Shown here: in pieces, positions 17,085 through 25,630 of the stretch
Layout of the letters: each line of letters starts with the position of its first letter
Position numbering within the stretch: the stretch's first letter is position 1
NCBI GenBank assembly: GCA_965220615.1
Contig: CBDCQL010000002.1
Location: 310,001-374,000 of the forward strand
Direction of reading: 5' to 3'
Source: JAGWBD01 sp965220615
Lineage (GTDB): Bacteria > Chloroflexota > Anaerolineae > Aggregatilineales > Phototrophicaceae
DNA: 64,000 nt
The notes under the pieces: generated by a model
What the model was told of the DNA's origin: nothing
The model's input: the letters and a program-made list of their open reading frames with translations, nothing else
Database searches by the model: none
Program-made: the position numbers and the translations under genes

Positions 17085-19751
17085 TTATTCGTAACGCAGC
17101 ACTTCTGCGACCGGCTGCTGAAGGGCATTGCGCGCGCCGACCAGCGTCGCCAGCCAGGCGATCAACAGTACGACAAGCAACAGAGCGGCCAGCACCGGCC
17201 CCGCTTCCGCCGGGAGCGGCATCGCCTTCCCGGTGCCCAGTCCGGTGATCAGACTCTGGGCGACGACGCCGAGTGCGATGCCGGACAAGGCACCCAACAG
17301 GCCCAGCAGGGTGTTTTCCAGCAGCAGGACCTGCAGGACCTGACCGCGCCGCAATCCCAGGGCCCGCAATATACCGGTCTGGCGCTGCCGCTCCAGCGTG
17401 GCGAGAACGACGCTGTTGGCCATCATGACTCCGGCGGCGACGAGGGTCAGAATGCCCACGGCTGCGGGCAGGGCGCCAAGTTGCCCTGCAAGGTTTACGA
17501 CGAGTTGGTCGAGAAGGTTCACGTCCAGGGCCAGCAGCAGGGGTACGGCGCCCAGGCGGGCCAGCACGCCGTCCAGTTTGTCCGCCGGAACGTCCAGAAT
17601 GTGAAAGCGGGCCAGACTGCCGCCCGGGTCGAGTACAGCCGGGGGCAGGAAGGCGGCGGCGATCCCGGGGAACAGGGCGTTGCTGGCGCTGTCAACAATT
17701 CCGATCACAACGACCCTTTGCTGCGTCTCATTGATGCGCAGGGAAAGAATCGTGCCTGGCGAAATGTCCTGCCCCTGTATGGCATCCGGCCGCAAGGCGG
17801 TTTCAAGCGCCGAGCCGCGCGCAAGGACGAGCAGCGGCGAACCGACGTCGCTGCCTGTCAGGTCGCGCCCGGCGATCAGTTCTCCGCTGCGCAGGTCGGG
17901 CTTCTGCGACTCCCGCACGATGACCGGCAGGACTGCGCTGCTGGCAGTGGGGACGCCGTCAATGGCCTCCAGTTGCGCCAGCCAGACGTCGGTCTGCGTG
18001 TTGTAGCGCAGGTCCTGCTGAAGTTCAGGCAGCAGATTGCGCAGGACCAGGCCGGGAGCCTGCGGAAACAGGGGCAGCACCAGCACGTTGCCGCCCAGCG
18101 ACTCGCTAAAGCGAAATTGCAGCACCTGACGAAAGCCGATGGCAGGGAAGCTGGCCAGACTCAGCGTGAACACGCCGATCGCCAGGGCCAGCAGTGTTAT
18201 GGCGCTGCGCAGCCTGCGCGCGCCCAGATTGGCGAGAGCAAGGCGAAGCCCTGTAGCGTCGGTGACGGGCAGAACGCTCACCAGCCAGACCAGAAGCCAC
18301 AGGCCCGCCGTCAGGATGGCCAGCAGGAGGATGGCTGCCGCGACGATCAGCAGGCCGCTGAGCGTGGCGTCGGGGGTGAGGGCGGGCAGGCCGCGGTCCA
18401 CCATAGGGTGGACGATGGTCCCCGTGAAGTGTCCGGCAACCAGCAGGACCAGCGTAAGCGCCAGCGCGCTTTCCGCCAGGCCGGGGCGCGGCAGACGGCC
18501 CTGCCCCGGGCGCATGATTATGGCTGGACGCACGCGGGCGGCGATGCTGATGGGCAGGATGCCAAAGACAAGGGTCACTGCCAGCCCCAGGGCAAGCCCG
18601 AAGAGTAGCGCTTCCGGGTACAGGCGCCAGGCGACGGGCCGCTGGACCAGTGTCTCGCTGAGGTTGTTGATGGCCCGGCTGAGCGCAAGGCCCGCCAGCA
18701 GGCCTGCGACAGAACCCGCCAGGCCCAGCAGTGTGGCTTCCGCCCCGTGGATGGTGGCGATTTGCCGGCGTTGCATGCCAAGAGCCTTCAGCGCGGCGAT
18801 CAGTTGCAGCCGGCGACCCGTAAGCACCAACATGGTGTTGACGATACCGGCGCCCCCGACGAGCAGGGCGGCCATGCCCGTCAGGAGCACCAGGCGTTCG
18901 ATGAATTCTGTAAGGTCCCTGTTGCGAATCAGCAGGTCCGGCGTCGTCGTCATCGAGTGGATGCCTGCATCGAGGGCCCACAGTTCCAGTCCAAATTGCC
19001 GGATCAGATCCCCGCTGCTGCCATCCGGCAGGTAAATGCTGACCTGGTTGGACGCAGGGTTCAACTGCATTTGCAGCGCCTGGTCGCGATGAAAATAGGC
19101 AAAGCCAAAGAGCGACGACGTCAGGTCCCGGATATTGGCTTCGCTGTGATCGGGCACGATGCCCGTCACGGTGTAGGGTAATTCAGTGCCGCTGACGCGG
19201 ACCTGGTCATTGACCTGCAACTCGAGGGCATCCGCCAGTCTGCGGCTGAGCACGACCTCCGCTGCGCCGGTCAATAGCTGGCCGATAGTCACGTCCGACG
19301 GCGCTTCCGCGAACACCTGGCGCACACTGTTATAGCTGGAGGGATCAATGAAAAAGCTGCTGATTATGCCTGGCGAGCGCGTAACTGTTTCGTCGACGCG
19401 AGCCAACCGCACGTTGTGATAGACGCTGTAGGCAGCCATGTGCCCGTCCTCGCCGGTGACGACTTCTTCTATACGCAGCAGGTCCGTCTCGTCAAAGACG
19501 CTGCGTTCCCACGCCCCTTCATTGACTGTCAACGCAAAGGGGCCGCTGACGACGCTGCGAATGTTGATGTCGCCGCGGTTGACCTCGCGCAGATTGAGCA
19601 GCAGGGCATCGTTAATGGTCAGGCCGAGGCTGCGAAGGGCGACCATGGCCGCCACGCCCGCGGCCACGCCGAGGATGGCGAAGCTCGTCCAGCGGACGTT
19701 GCCGCGCAGGTTTTGCCAGGCGAGTCGCAGGTAAAGGCGTGTGCGATTCAT
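17085..19751 (-). CDS. ABC transporter permease, FtsX/MacB-like, two FtsX units
   Basis: An 888-aa paralogue of the following permease with the same plan. ATG 19751 (MNRTRLYLRLAWQNLRGNVR) was chosen because GGAG precedes it and the sequence then aligns with the neighbour. The longer frame upstream is not protein-like. Two FtsX halves carry coupling motifs GRRLQLIAALKALGMQR and LERQRQTGILRALGLRR. First gene of a five-gene minus-strand run (permease, permease, membrane protein, PPC protein, rdgB). Two adjacent permeases could form a heterodimer, as LolC/LolE do in Gram-negatives, with an ATPase encoded elsewhere. Confidence 0.88.
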   Translation of the reverse strand: MNRTRLYLRLAWQNLRGNVRWTSFAILGVAAGVAAMVALRSLGLTINDALLLNLREVNRGDINIRSVVSGPFALTVNEGAWERSVFDETDLLRIEEVVTGEDGHMAAYSVYHNVRLARVDETVTRSPGIISSFFIDPSSYNSVRQVFAEAPSDVTIGQLLTGAAEVVLSRRLADALELQVNDQVRVSGTELPYTVTGIVPDHSEANIRDLTSSLFGFAYFHRDQALQMQLNPASNQVSIYLPDGSSGDLIRQFGLELWALDAGIHSMTTTPDLLIRNRDLTEFIERLVLLTGMAALLVGGAGIVNTMLVLTGRRLQLIAALKALGMQRRQIATIHGAEATLLGLAGSVAGLLAGLALSRAINNLSETLVQRPVAWRLYPEALLFGLALGLAVTLVFGILPISIAARVRPAIIMRPGQGRLPRPGLAESALALTLVLLVAGHFTGTIVHPMVDRGLPALTPDATLSGLLIVAAAILLLAILTAGLWLLVWLVSVLPVTDATGLRLALANLGARRLRSAITLLALAIGVFTLSLASFPAIGFRQVLQFRFSESLGGNVLVLPLFPQAPGLVLRNLLPELQQDLRYNTQTDVWLAQLEAIDGVPTASSAVLPVIVRESQKPDLRSGELIAGRDLTGSDVGSPLLVLARGSALETALRPDAIQGQDISPGTILSLRINETQQRVVVIGIVDSASNALFPGIAAAFLPPAVLDPGGSLARFHILDVPADKLDGVLARLGAVPLLLALDVNLLDQLVVNLAGQLGALPAAVGILTLVAAGVMMANSVVLATLERQRQTGILRALGLRRGQVLQVLLLENTLLGLLGALSGIALGVVAQSLITGLGTGKAMPLPAEAGPVLAALLLVVLLIAWLATLVGARNALQQPVAEVLRYE

Positions 19752-19782
19752 CCCGGCTCCGGATTGCTGAACTGCGACATCT

Positions 19783-19788
19783 ACTATA
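19783..19788 (-). promoter_or_regulatory. Possible -10 box of the permease operon
   Basis: TATAGT on the minus strand, 32 bases before the permease ATG. No convincing -35 was found, so this is tentative. Confidence 0.3.
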
Positions 19789-19825
19789 CAACAGCCCTGC
19801 CGCCGGACACCCTGCGGCAAACGCC

Positions 19826-19852
19826 TGGAAATGCTTCCAATCCCGGTATAAT
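19826..19852 (+). promoter_or_regulatory. Promoter of the dioxygenase-hexosaminidase pair with a small palindrome
   Basis: A consensus TATAAT (19847-19852) lies 39 bases before the start codon. The expected -35 region is covered by a perfect inverted repeat TGGAA-ATGC-TTCCA (19826-19839), which could be an operator. No good -35 hexamer is present, which fits an activator- or repressor-controlled promoter. Confidence 0.5.
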
Positions 19853-19890
19853 TGCGGCAGTTGCTGACTAGGGCACGAAGGACACAGGAC

Positions 19891-20679
19891 ATGCTATCGC
19901 AACAGGACATCGACTTTTATCATGAGAACGGCTTTCTGCGCATTCCCGCTTTGTTCACGGCGGAAGAGACCGACGAACTGGCGGACGAACTGGACCGCCT
20001 GGTGCAGGACTGGTCCTTCACCAGCCCGGGCTGGAGCGGCCCCTGGCGACAGGCCTACATGAATCCCGAGATCGAGAAGCAATCGAAGCTCACGGCGATG
20101 CATGACCTGCATCTCTATTCCGCGGCCTGGATGAAGGCGGTCACCAACGCGAAGCTGGCTGCCGCCCTGGCGGATCTGATTGGCCCCAACGTTGAGCTGC
20201 ACCACACCACCATGCACATCAAGCCGCCGCAGACCGGTCACCCCTTCCCGATGCACCAGGACCATCCCTTCTACGCACACGAGAACGGCCGATTCATCGA
20301 CGTGCTGGTGCATCTGGATGACACCAGCCACGAGAACGGCGAGATTCGCTTCCTGAAGGGGTCGCACAAGAACGGCGCGCTTGAGCACATCACCATGACC
20401 GAGGATGGCCCCTGCACGCCGCACCTTCCCACCGATGACTGGCGCCTGGAGGACACCGTGCCGGTGCCGGCCAAACGCGGCGACGTGGTGCTCTTCTGTT
20501 ACCACACCGTGCACGGCTCTTACATCAACAGCACGCGCAAGCCGCGGCGCATGGTGCGTATGGGCTATCGCGACCCGCACAATCGCCAGGAATACGGCCA
20601 GAGCATGGGGCGGGCCGGCCTGATCGTCGCCGGCTATCGCGAACGCGTCGGCGACGAACCGCTGCTCAAGCAGACCTGA
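19891..20679 (+). CDS. Phytanoyl-CoA dioxygenase (PhyH) family protein
   Basis: A 262-aa Fe(II)/2-oxoglutarate-dependent oxygenase homologue. The metal-binding triad is visible as H122-x-D124 (FPMHQDHPFY) and distal H208 (TVHGSYINST), with arginines after it for 2-oxoglutarate (KPRRMVRMGYRD). The N-terminus LSQQDIDFYHENGFLRIPAL is the standard PhyH opening. ATG 19891 has AGGAC just before it. Members hydroxylate varied small molecules, and the substrate here is not known. It is followed after 5 bases by a GH20 gene, so the two are probably one transcript. Confidence 0.9.
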   Translation: MLSQQDIDFYHENGFLRIPALFTAEETDELADELDRLVQDWSFTSPGWSGPWRQAYMNPEIEKQSKLTAMHDLHLYSAAWMKAVTNAKLAAALADLIGPNVELHHTTMHIKPPQTGHPFPMHQDHPFYAHENGRFIDVLVHLDDTSHENGEIRFLKGSHKNGALEHITMTEDGPCTPHLPTDDWRLEDTVPVPAKRGDVVLFCYHTVHGSYINSTRKPRRMVRMGYRDPHNRQEYGQSMGRAGLIVAGYRERVGDEPLLKQT

Positions 20680-20684
20680 GAAGT

Positions 20685-22208
20685 ATGGGTATCGCGGCTG
20701 ATACGCCCGCGCTCGTTCCGCAGCCACGGTCGCTACGGCGCGAGCCGGGCGTTTTTGTGTTGACGGCGGAGACCCGCGTCTGCGCCCCGTCCGGCCTGGA
20801 AGTTGCAGCGCAAGCCTGCGCCGACGTCCTGCGCGCGGCGACGGCCCTGCCCTTGCCGCTCACAAATGACTGGGGCGAAGGCAAAGACCTGAGACTGTCG
20901 CAGGACACCGACATTGAGACCGAAGCTTACCGGCTGCGGGTGGCGCCCTCGGGCGTCAGCCTGCAGGCCTCTGACGGAGCAGGCCTGTTTTACGGAGCGC
21001 AGACCCTGCGACAACTGCTGCAGGGGGAGGGAACGCGGACCATCCCCTGCCTGAACATCGAAGAAGCGCCGCGCCATCGTTGGCGTGGCCTGCACCTGGA
21101 CGTGGGCCGTCATTTGTTCCCGACCGATTTTCTGCGCAAGACGCTGGACCTGATGGCGCTGCACAAGTTGAACCGCTTCCACTGGCATTTGACCGAAGAC
21201 CAGGGATGGCGCCTGGAAATAAAGGGCTGGCCCCGACTGACTGGAGTGGGCGCCTGGCGTGCGGAAACTCCGCTGCCGGCCGACCGTCACACGCTTGACG
21301 GTCGCCCCTACGGCGGCTATTACAGCCAGGAAGAGGCGCGCAGCCTGGTTGCGTATGCCCGTGAACGGCACATCACTATCGTGCCGGAAATTGAAATGCC
21401 CGGGCACGCCCAGGCCGCGCTTGCCAGTTACCCGGAGCTGGGCTGCATCGGCGAAGGCTACCAGGTGCGCTGCCACTGGGGCATCAGCGACGAGGTCTAC
21501 TGCGCCGGTAACGACGCCGTCTTCGACTTTCTGGAGAGCGTGCTGCTGGAGGTCATGGCGATCTTCCCGGGCGAGTTCATCCACATTGGCGGCGACGAAT
21601 GCCCCAAAACACGCTGGCAGGCCTGTCCAAAGTGTCAGGAGCGCATGCGGCGCGAAGGGCTGCGAGACGAGCATGAGTTGCAGAGTTGGTTCATTCGCCG
21701 CATCGAAGGTTTTTTGAACGCACACGGGCGTCGCCTCATCGGCTGGGATGAGATTCTGGAGGGTGGTCTCGCGCCAGGCGCGACGGTCATGAGCTGGCGT
21801 GGGTCAGCAGGCGGCATCGCAGCGGCCAGCGCCGGACACGACGTCGTCATGTCGCCCAACACCCATTGCTATCTTGATTACTATCAGTGCGAGGACACTG
21901 CATCCGAGCCACCGGCCATCGGCGGTTACCTGCCTCTGGAGCGCGTTTACACTTTCGATCCGGTCGAGGGGATTGCGCCGGAGCATCACGCCCACGTGCT
22001 GGGCGGCCAGGGGAATGTCTGGACGGAATATATGCCCACCGCCGACCAGGTCGAGTACATGACCTGGCCGCGGGCCGCAGCCCTTGCTGAGGCGCTGTGG
22101 TCGGCGCCTTCAGCGCGGGACTTCGCTGACTTTCAGCGACGCTTGCGCGGGCACCTGCCCCGCCTGCGACGCCTCGGCGTCAACTTCTGCGACCCTTTCA
22201 GCGACTGA
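20685..22208 (+). CDS. Beta-N-acetylhexosaminidase (GH20)
   Basis: A 507-aa enzyme removing terminal N-acetylglucosamine or N-acetylgalactosamine. An N-terminal GH20b domain covers about residues 9-125 (LVPQPRSL; AYRLRVAPSGVSLQASDGAG). The catalytic TIM barrel starts at HRWRGLHLDVGRHL (131). The catalytic pair D304-E305 sits in HIGGDECPKTRW. NRFHWHLTEDQGWRLEIK and VPEIEMPGHAQAAL are further family hallmarks. No signal peptide is seen, so it is likely cytoplasmic and would act on imported amino sugars. It ends 2 bases from the convergent PLP-enzyme gene. Confidence 0.95.
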   Translation: MGIAADTPALVPQPRSLRREPGVFVLTAETRVCAPSGLEVAAQACADVLRAATALPLPLTNDWGEGKDLRLSQDTDIETEAYRLRVAPSGVSLQASDGAGLFYGAQTLRQLLQGEGTRTIPCLNIEEAPRHRWRGLHLDVGRHLFPTDFLRKTLDLMALHKLNRFHWHLTEDQGWRLEIKGWPRLTGVGAWRAETPLPADRHTLDGRPYGGYYSQEEARSLVAYARERHITIVPEIEMPGHAQAALASYPELGCIGEGYQVRCHWGISDEVYCAGNDAVFDFLESVLLEVMAIFPGEFIHIGGDECPKTRWQACPKCQERMRREGLRDEHELQSWFIRRIEGFLNAHGRRLIGWDEILEGGLAPGATVMSWRGSAGGIAAASAGHDVVMSPNTHCYLDYYQCEDTASEPPAIGGYLPLERVYTFDPVEGIAPEHHAHVLGGQGNVWTEYMPTADQVEYMTWPRAAALAEALWSAPSARDFADFQRRLRGHLPRLRRLGVNFCDPFSD

Positions 22209-22210
22209 AC

Positions 22211-23257
22211 TCAGCGCACCAGACCGCGCGCGGCGACCGGCCATTCCTGTTCAACGACGCCATCCTGAACGCCATAAAGCTGGAAGTGCAGGTTGCTGAC
22301 GACGCAGGTGTGCACCGGGACGATCTGCACCTGCTCGCCGATGCGCGGCTTTCGCTCGCAGCCCGACAGGTCGACGAAGCCGTGCTCCTCGTTGAGCTTG
22401 TAGATGCGCGCTTTGGGGTACTCGCGAATGTGGCCGTGGCCTTCGTTGACGCGGTCCGCGGCGAGGGTCTTGCTGCCGCTGTCGAGGATGGCCCGGTCCG
22501 CCGTCGGGCGGCTGACGACAGTGGCCAGCACGCTCATGGCGCAGTCGTCAAGTGTGGCGCCGCCGCTGGTAACGACGTTCATGTCATTGAAGATGTAGGT
22601 ACCCACGCGCAGTTCGGTCATTTCAGGCATGTCATGCGCGGTAGATGACGCGGCCGTTCCGCCGCCACTGACCACGGGCACGTCGATGCCGGCGTCGTTG
22701 AGCCGCTTTAGCGCGTCCTGCAGGCGCGGGCGAATGACCGGGTTGGCGGGGTAGAGAAAGAGGCCCGCGAATTCCAGATGCGGGCTGTCGATGATTTGCT
22801 GCGCCAGAGCCACGATCTGCTCCGGCGCGGCGCCGGTGCGTTCGATCTCCGTCTCCAGGTCGGGCATGACGCGAATGCGTACGCCCGCCTCGGTCGCGGC
22901 GGTTTCCAGGCCCTTCAGTACGTCACTGTGGTCGGCGCTGACGGTGATGCGGCCGCGTTTTGACAGCCTGGCGAGGCGCGCGGTCTTCTGCGGCCCGACG
23001 ATGTTGAAGGGCAGCTGAATGTCGTCGAAACCGGCGTCAAGAAAGACCTCGGCCTCGCCCAGTTTCTGGCAGGCGATTCCGACGGCGCCGGCCTCACGCT
23101 GGATGCGCGCGATTTCCGGGCTCTTGTGGGTCTTGATGTGCGGGCGGAAGGCGATGCCGTGCCGGTCGCAGTAGCGCTGCATGCGCTCGATGTTGCGCAG
23201 CATGGTCGGGATGTCGATGAGGACGGCCGGCGTGTCAAGGTCACGGGCGAGGGTCAT
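22211..23257 (-). CDS. D-threonine aldolase / D-serine dehydratase-like PLP enzyme
   Basis: A 348-aa fold-type III PLP enzyme. The alanine-racemase-like barrel holds the PLP lysine in FRPHIKTHKSPEIARIQ. The C-terminal beta domain has the metal-site pattern HTCVVSNLH (His-x-Cys), which in characterised relatives binds the divalent metal needed for activity. ATG 23257 has a strong AAAGGAG upstream and gives the canonical start LARDLDTPAVLID. D-threonine aldolase, D-serine dehydratase and related 3-hydroxyaspartate enzymes cannot be separated from sequence alone. Confidence 0.9.
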   Translation of the reverse strand: MTLARDLDTPAVLIDIPTMLRNIERMQRYCDRHGIAFRPHIKTHKSPEIARIQREAGAVGIACQKLGEAEVFLDAGFDDIQLPFNIVGPQKTARLARLSKRGRITVSADHSDVLKGLETAATEAGVRIRVMPDLETEIERTGAAPEQIVALAQQIIDSPHLEFAGLFLYPANPVIRPRLQDALKRLNDAGIDVPVVSGGGTAASSTAHDMPEMTELRVGTYIFNDMNVVTSGGATLDDCAMSVLATVVSRPTADRAILDSGSKTLAADRVNEGHGHIREYPKARIYKLNEEHGFVDLSGCERKPRIGEQVQIVPVHTCVVSNLHFQLYGVQDGVVEQEWPVAARGLVR

Positions 23258-23392
23258 GGGGGACTCCTTTCGCAGATGAGTCTGGCGCGAGGGGCCGTGT
23301 ATGCACTGCCTGCTCCACAGGGCAGAGCGCAAGAGTGACACAAGGACCTGCCCTGGCGTTTCCCCGGTCAGTCAAGCGGACTGCAGGGGATT

Positions 23393-23620
23393 TCAGGCAA
23401 CTGCATACCTTTGAAGCGCGACTTCTGTACCGTTGCTGACCATAGTCTCAAGCAGTGACTCGAGGTGAGAGACCGTTTCCTCTTCCAGCCAGGCTTCACC
23501 GCAATTCTCGCAAACCTGGGCAGGCACCTGCTTAACTACGAGTGTGCTGTTTTCGCGCTCAAGTGTCATGGTCGTCGTGCCCGGACGGGTTGTCCCCAGA
23601 TTGCAAATCACGCATTTCAT
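23393..23620 (-). CDS. YgiT-type zinc-finger antitoxin-like protein
   Basis: A 75-aa protein beginning MKCVICNLGTTRPGTTTM. It has two CxxC pairs, C3/C6 and C37/C40 (VCENCGEAWLEEE), the zinc-binding N-terminal domain of MqsA-like antitoxins. The C-terminal helix-turn-helix of MqsA is absent. Start ATG 23620 was chosen because the first cysteine pair follows it at once. It overlaps the 3' end of the upstream DUF4258 gene by 62 bases in another frame, a compact arrangement typical of this toxin-antitoxin type. Base composition is lower in GC than the flanks. Confidence 0.8.
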   Translation of the reverse strand: MKCVICNLGTTRPGTTTMTLERENSTLVVKQVPAQVCENCGEAWLEEETVSHLESLLETMVSNGTEVALQRYAVA

Positions 23621-23912
23621 CTGAACCGTCCCTCCTTCGGGTGAAACTCTCGTCCCATTGTCCAGGATCTGGTTCGTACACCGTGATAATGAGGATTCTG
23701 TCATCGACGCTCAGATCATCAATGACTACATGAACGGGTCTATCCGAGGGAAAGGCCAGCAGTAATTTACGAGGATATGGACTTCCGCCGGGAACCGTTG
23801 TGCCACTGTTTACAACAAAGTTTACATCATCGCTGCTGATTCCTCTCTGAAGCATTCGCTCGACTGCATGGTGCGAGAATATCAAAGAAGTAGAGACCAC
23901 CAGGTGCCTCAC
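23559..23912 (-). CDS. DUF4258 protein, probable toxin of a type II toxin-antitoxin pair
   Basis: A 117-aa protein. The pattern FSHHAVERMLQRGISSDDV followed by VNSGTTV and ILIITVYEPD is the DUF4258 fold, related to RelE/MqsR-like small toxins by family knowledge. It lies upstream of and overlaps a YgiT-type zinc-finger gene, the usual partner. The C-terminal 25 residues (RRRDGSDEMRDLQSG) are hydrophilic and encoded in the overlap, so they may be a by-product of it. Toxicity and target are inferred only. Confidence 0.78.
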   Translation of the reverse strand: MRHLVVSTSLIFSHHAVERMLQRGISSDDVNFVVNSGTTVPGGSPYPRKLLLAFPSDRPVHVVIDDLSVDDRILIITVYEPDPGQWDESFTRRRDGSDEMRDLQSGDNPSGHDDHDT

Positions 23913-24332
23913 AAAAGGGCCTTAAATTTGAGAGTGTATTTTACCGCAGAAGGCAATTCATCCCGGCCTTGCCCTAACATGTAGCGGCCAAAGGTCAGTT
24001 CAGACACGGTTCGGATTCTTGCCGCTGTTCAAACCGAAGTAATCACAGTCAAATAGTCAGTCTGCTGCAGCGATGACACACAAGGGTACAGTTGCCAGGC
24101 TCCACTCTGCATTGGCACTGTTGTACAACTCCAGGATGGCCCCGTCCTCACCGCCATTGACACCGGTCACCCCTACGCAGGTTCTCCCTGGGAACATCCC
24201 GCAAGATCACGACTTTCTGGTAGAGCACTGGTGGATTGTGGCCTGGTGACATTCCATTCCTTCCGGGCAACAGTGAAGCTACGATGATTTGGCTTAACTG
24301 GTGGCGACACTCGCTCACCAGGATTGATTCTG
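23913..24332. other. 420-base gap with a short unassigned reading frame
   Basis: No established gene fits this gap between the toxin and the acyl-CoA dehydrogenase gene. On the minus strand a 46-codon frame runs from ATG 24197 to TGA 24057 and reads like a protein end (GGEDGAILELYNSANAEW, then a Val/Ala-rich tail). A neighbouring frame over 24160-24330 also looks partly protein-like (SECRHQLSQIIVASLLPG), as if a gene were broken by a frameshift. No family was recognised. A direct repeat GATTCTGT occurs twice at about 24326-24344. Confidence 0.35.
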
Positions 24333-25487
24333 TCACGATTCTGTGAGTCCTGACTTGAGTCCCTCTATCGCATTCCGGCCGACCGCCTCCAGCGCCAGAT
24401 CGCCGGAGGGGGGATGCGTCAGGCCGCCGCGCACGTCGCGGTAGTAACGCTCCAGTGGCAGGGCATGGGTGATCGCCTGGCCGCCGACGATGCGCATGGC
24501 GCGGTCGGTGGCGCGGATGGCGGCGTCGTTGGCGAAAAGCTTGGCAGGGGCCACCGCGGACATGTCGCGCCCCTCGTCCCACTGCCGCGCGGCCTCCAGC
24601 AACATCAAACGCGCCGCCTGCAATTCCACGTCCAGTTCGCCGATTTGACGCTGAATGCCGGGAAGCGACGCGATGGGCTTGCCGAGGGCGGTCGGCACCC
24701 TTTCCAGGGCGAAGCGGATGGCGGCATCGCGCGCTGCCAGAGCCACACCCAGGTAGGTCGCGGCCGTCAGCAGAGGAAACCAGGGCGTCGGCCGGTTCCG
24801 CTGTGAACTGTCGGCATGGCGCGCCAGCAAATGGTCGCTCGGGATAAAGACATCTGTCAGATAGACGTCATCGCTGTCACTGGCGCGCAGGCTGAGCGCG
24901 TCGCGCCAGGTCGGCTCCCAGCAGATACCGGGCGCGTCGTTGGGCACCAGCATCTGGGCCGGGTCGCCCTCAAGGTCGAGGCTGACCAGCAAATGCGTCA
25001 GGTGCCTGCCGCCCGTCGACCAGTTCTTGTGGCCGTTGATCAGCCAGCCGCCTTCGACTTGCCGGGCGTTGCTGCGGAAGATGGCCCCGCGCGAGGGGCT
25101 GCCCAGTTGCGGCTCGCTGGCGACGCTGTTGAGCAGGGCGCCTGCCTCGCTGGTCAGGCGGCAGAGTTGTTCAAAGTGTTCTTCGGACCAGGGGGTGCGC
25201 TCGCGCATGGCGCCGAAGAGATGCAGCGGCATGGCGGCCACCATGGCCGTTGAACCGCTGGCCTGCGCCAGTTCAAGTTGGGCCAGCGCGCAGTCACGCA
25301 AGGTGGCGCCATGACCGCCATGCTCGCGCGGTACGCTGAGCGCCAGGTAGCCGCTGGCGCGCAGATCGGCGACGTCTTCGGCGGGCAACCGACCCGCCCG
25401 GTCGGCGGCGTCGGCGCGGGGCGCGATGCGGGCCGCCAGCTCACGTACGTCGTCCAGCGTGAATCCGGCCCGGGTGGCAACTGGCAT
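24333..25487 (-). CDS. Acyl-CoA dehydrogenase family protein
   Basis: A 384-aa flavoprotein homologue. N-terminal helical domain to about 110, beta domain with GWLINGHKNWSTGGRHLTHLLVS and DDVYLTDVFIPSDHLL, and a C-terminal helical bundle with IGELDVELQAARLMLLEAARQWD and MRIVGGQAITHALPLERYYRDVRGG. The closing pattern RYYRDVRGGLTHPP resembles the monooxygenase-like or DszC/HpaH branch more than the classic fatty-acid dehydrogenases with a Glu base, so oxidation of a non-CoA substrate is possible. ATG 25487 was chosen; longer frames precede it without good Shine-Dalgarno sites. Confidence 0.87.
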   Translation of the reverse strand: MPVATRAGFTLDDVRELAARIAPRADAADRAGRLPAEDVADLRASGYLALSVPREHGGHGATLRDCALAQLELAQASGSTAMVAAMPLHLFGAMRERTPWSEEHFEQLCRLTSEAGALLNSVASEPQLGSPSRGAIFRSNARQVEGGWLINGHKNWSTGGRHLTHLLVSLDLEGDPAQMLVPNDAPGICWEPTWRDALSLRASDSDDVYLTDVFIPSDHLLARHADSSQRNRPTPWFPLLTAATYLGVALAARDAAIRFALERVPTALGKPIASLPGIQRQIGELDVELQAARLMLLEAARQWDEGRDMSAVAPAKLFANDAAIRATDRAMRIVGGQAITHALPLERYYRDVRGGLTHPPSGDLALEAVGRNAIEGLKSGLTES

Positions 25488-25630
25488 ACGGCACTCTCTT
25501 CCAGTGTCTCGCTGCGGCGCGATTGTAGCGTAGCGCACTGGCGCGGTGAACCCTTCCGCCACGCTGGCGGGCCCGCCTGGCCCTGGCTATAGTTTTCGCC
25601 CACAGCGATAGCAGAACAGGACGGGACACC

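Noticed and set aside
24057..24332. Selenoprotein using the local tRNA-Sec
   Set aside because: A UGA lies between the two protein-like frames, but the frames differ, no SECIS hairpin follows, and no known selenoprotein family matches.
24148..24582. 144-aa minus frame spanning the acyl-CoA dehydrogenase end
   Set aside because: Its N-terminal half is an out-of-frame reading of the dehydrogenase (Arg/Pro-rich); only the end may be a relic, noted separately.
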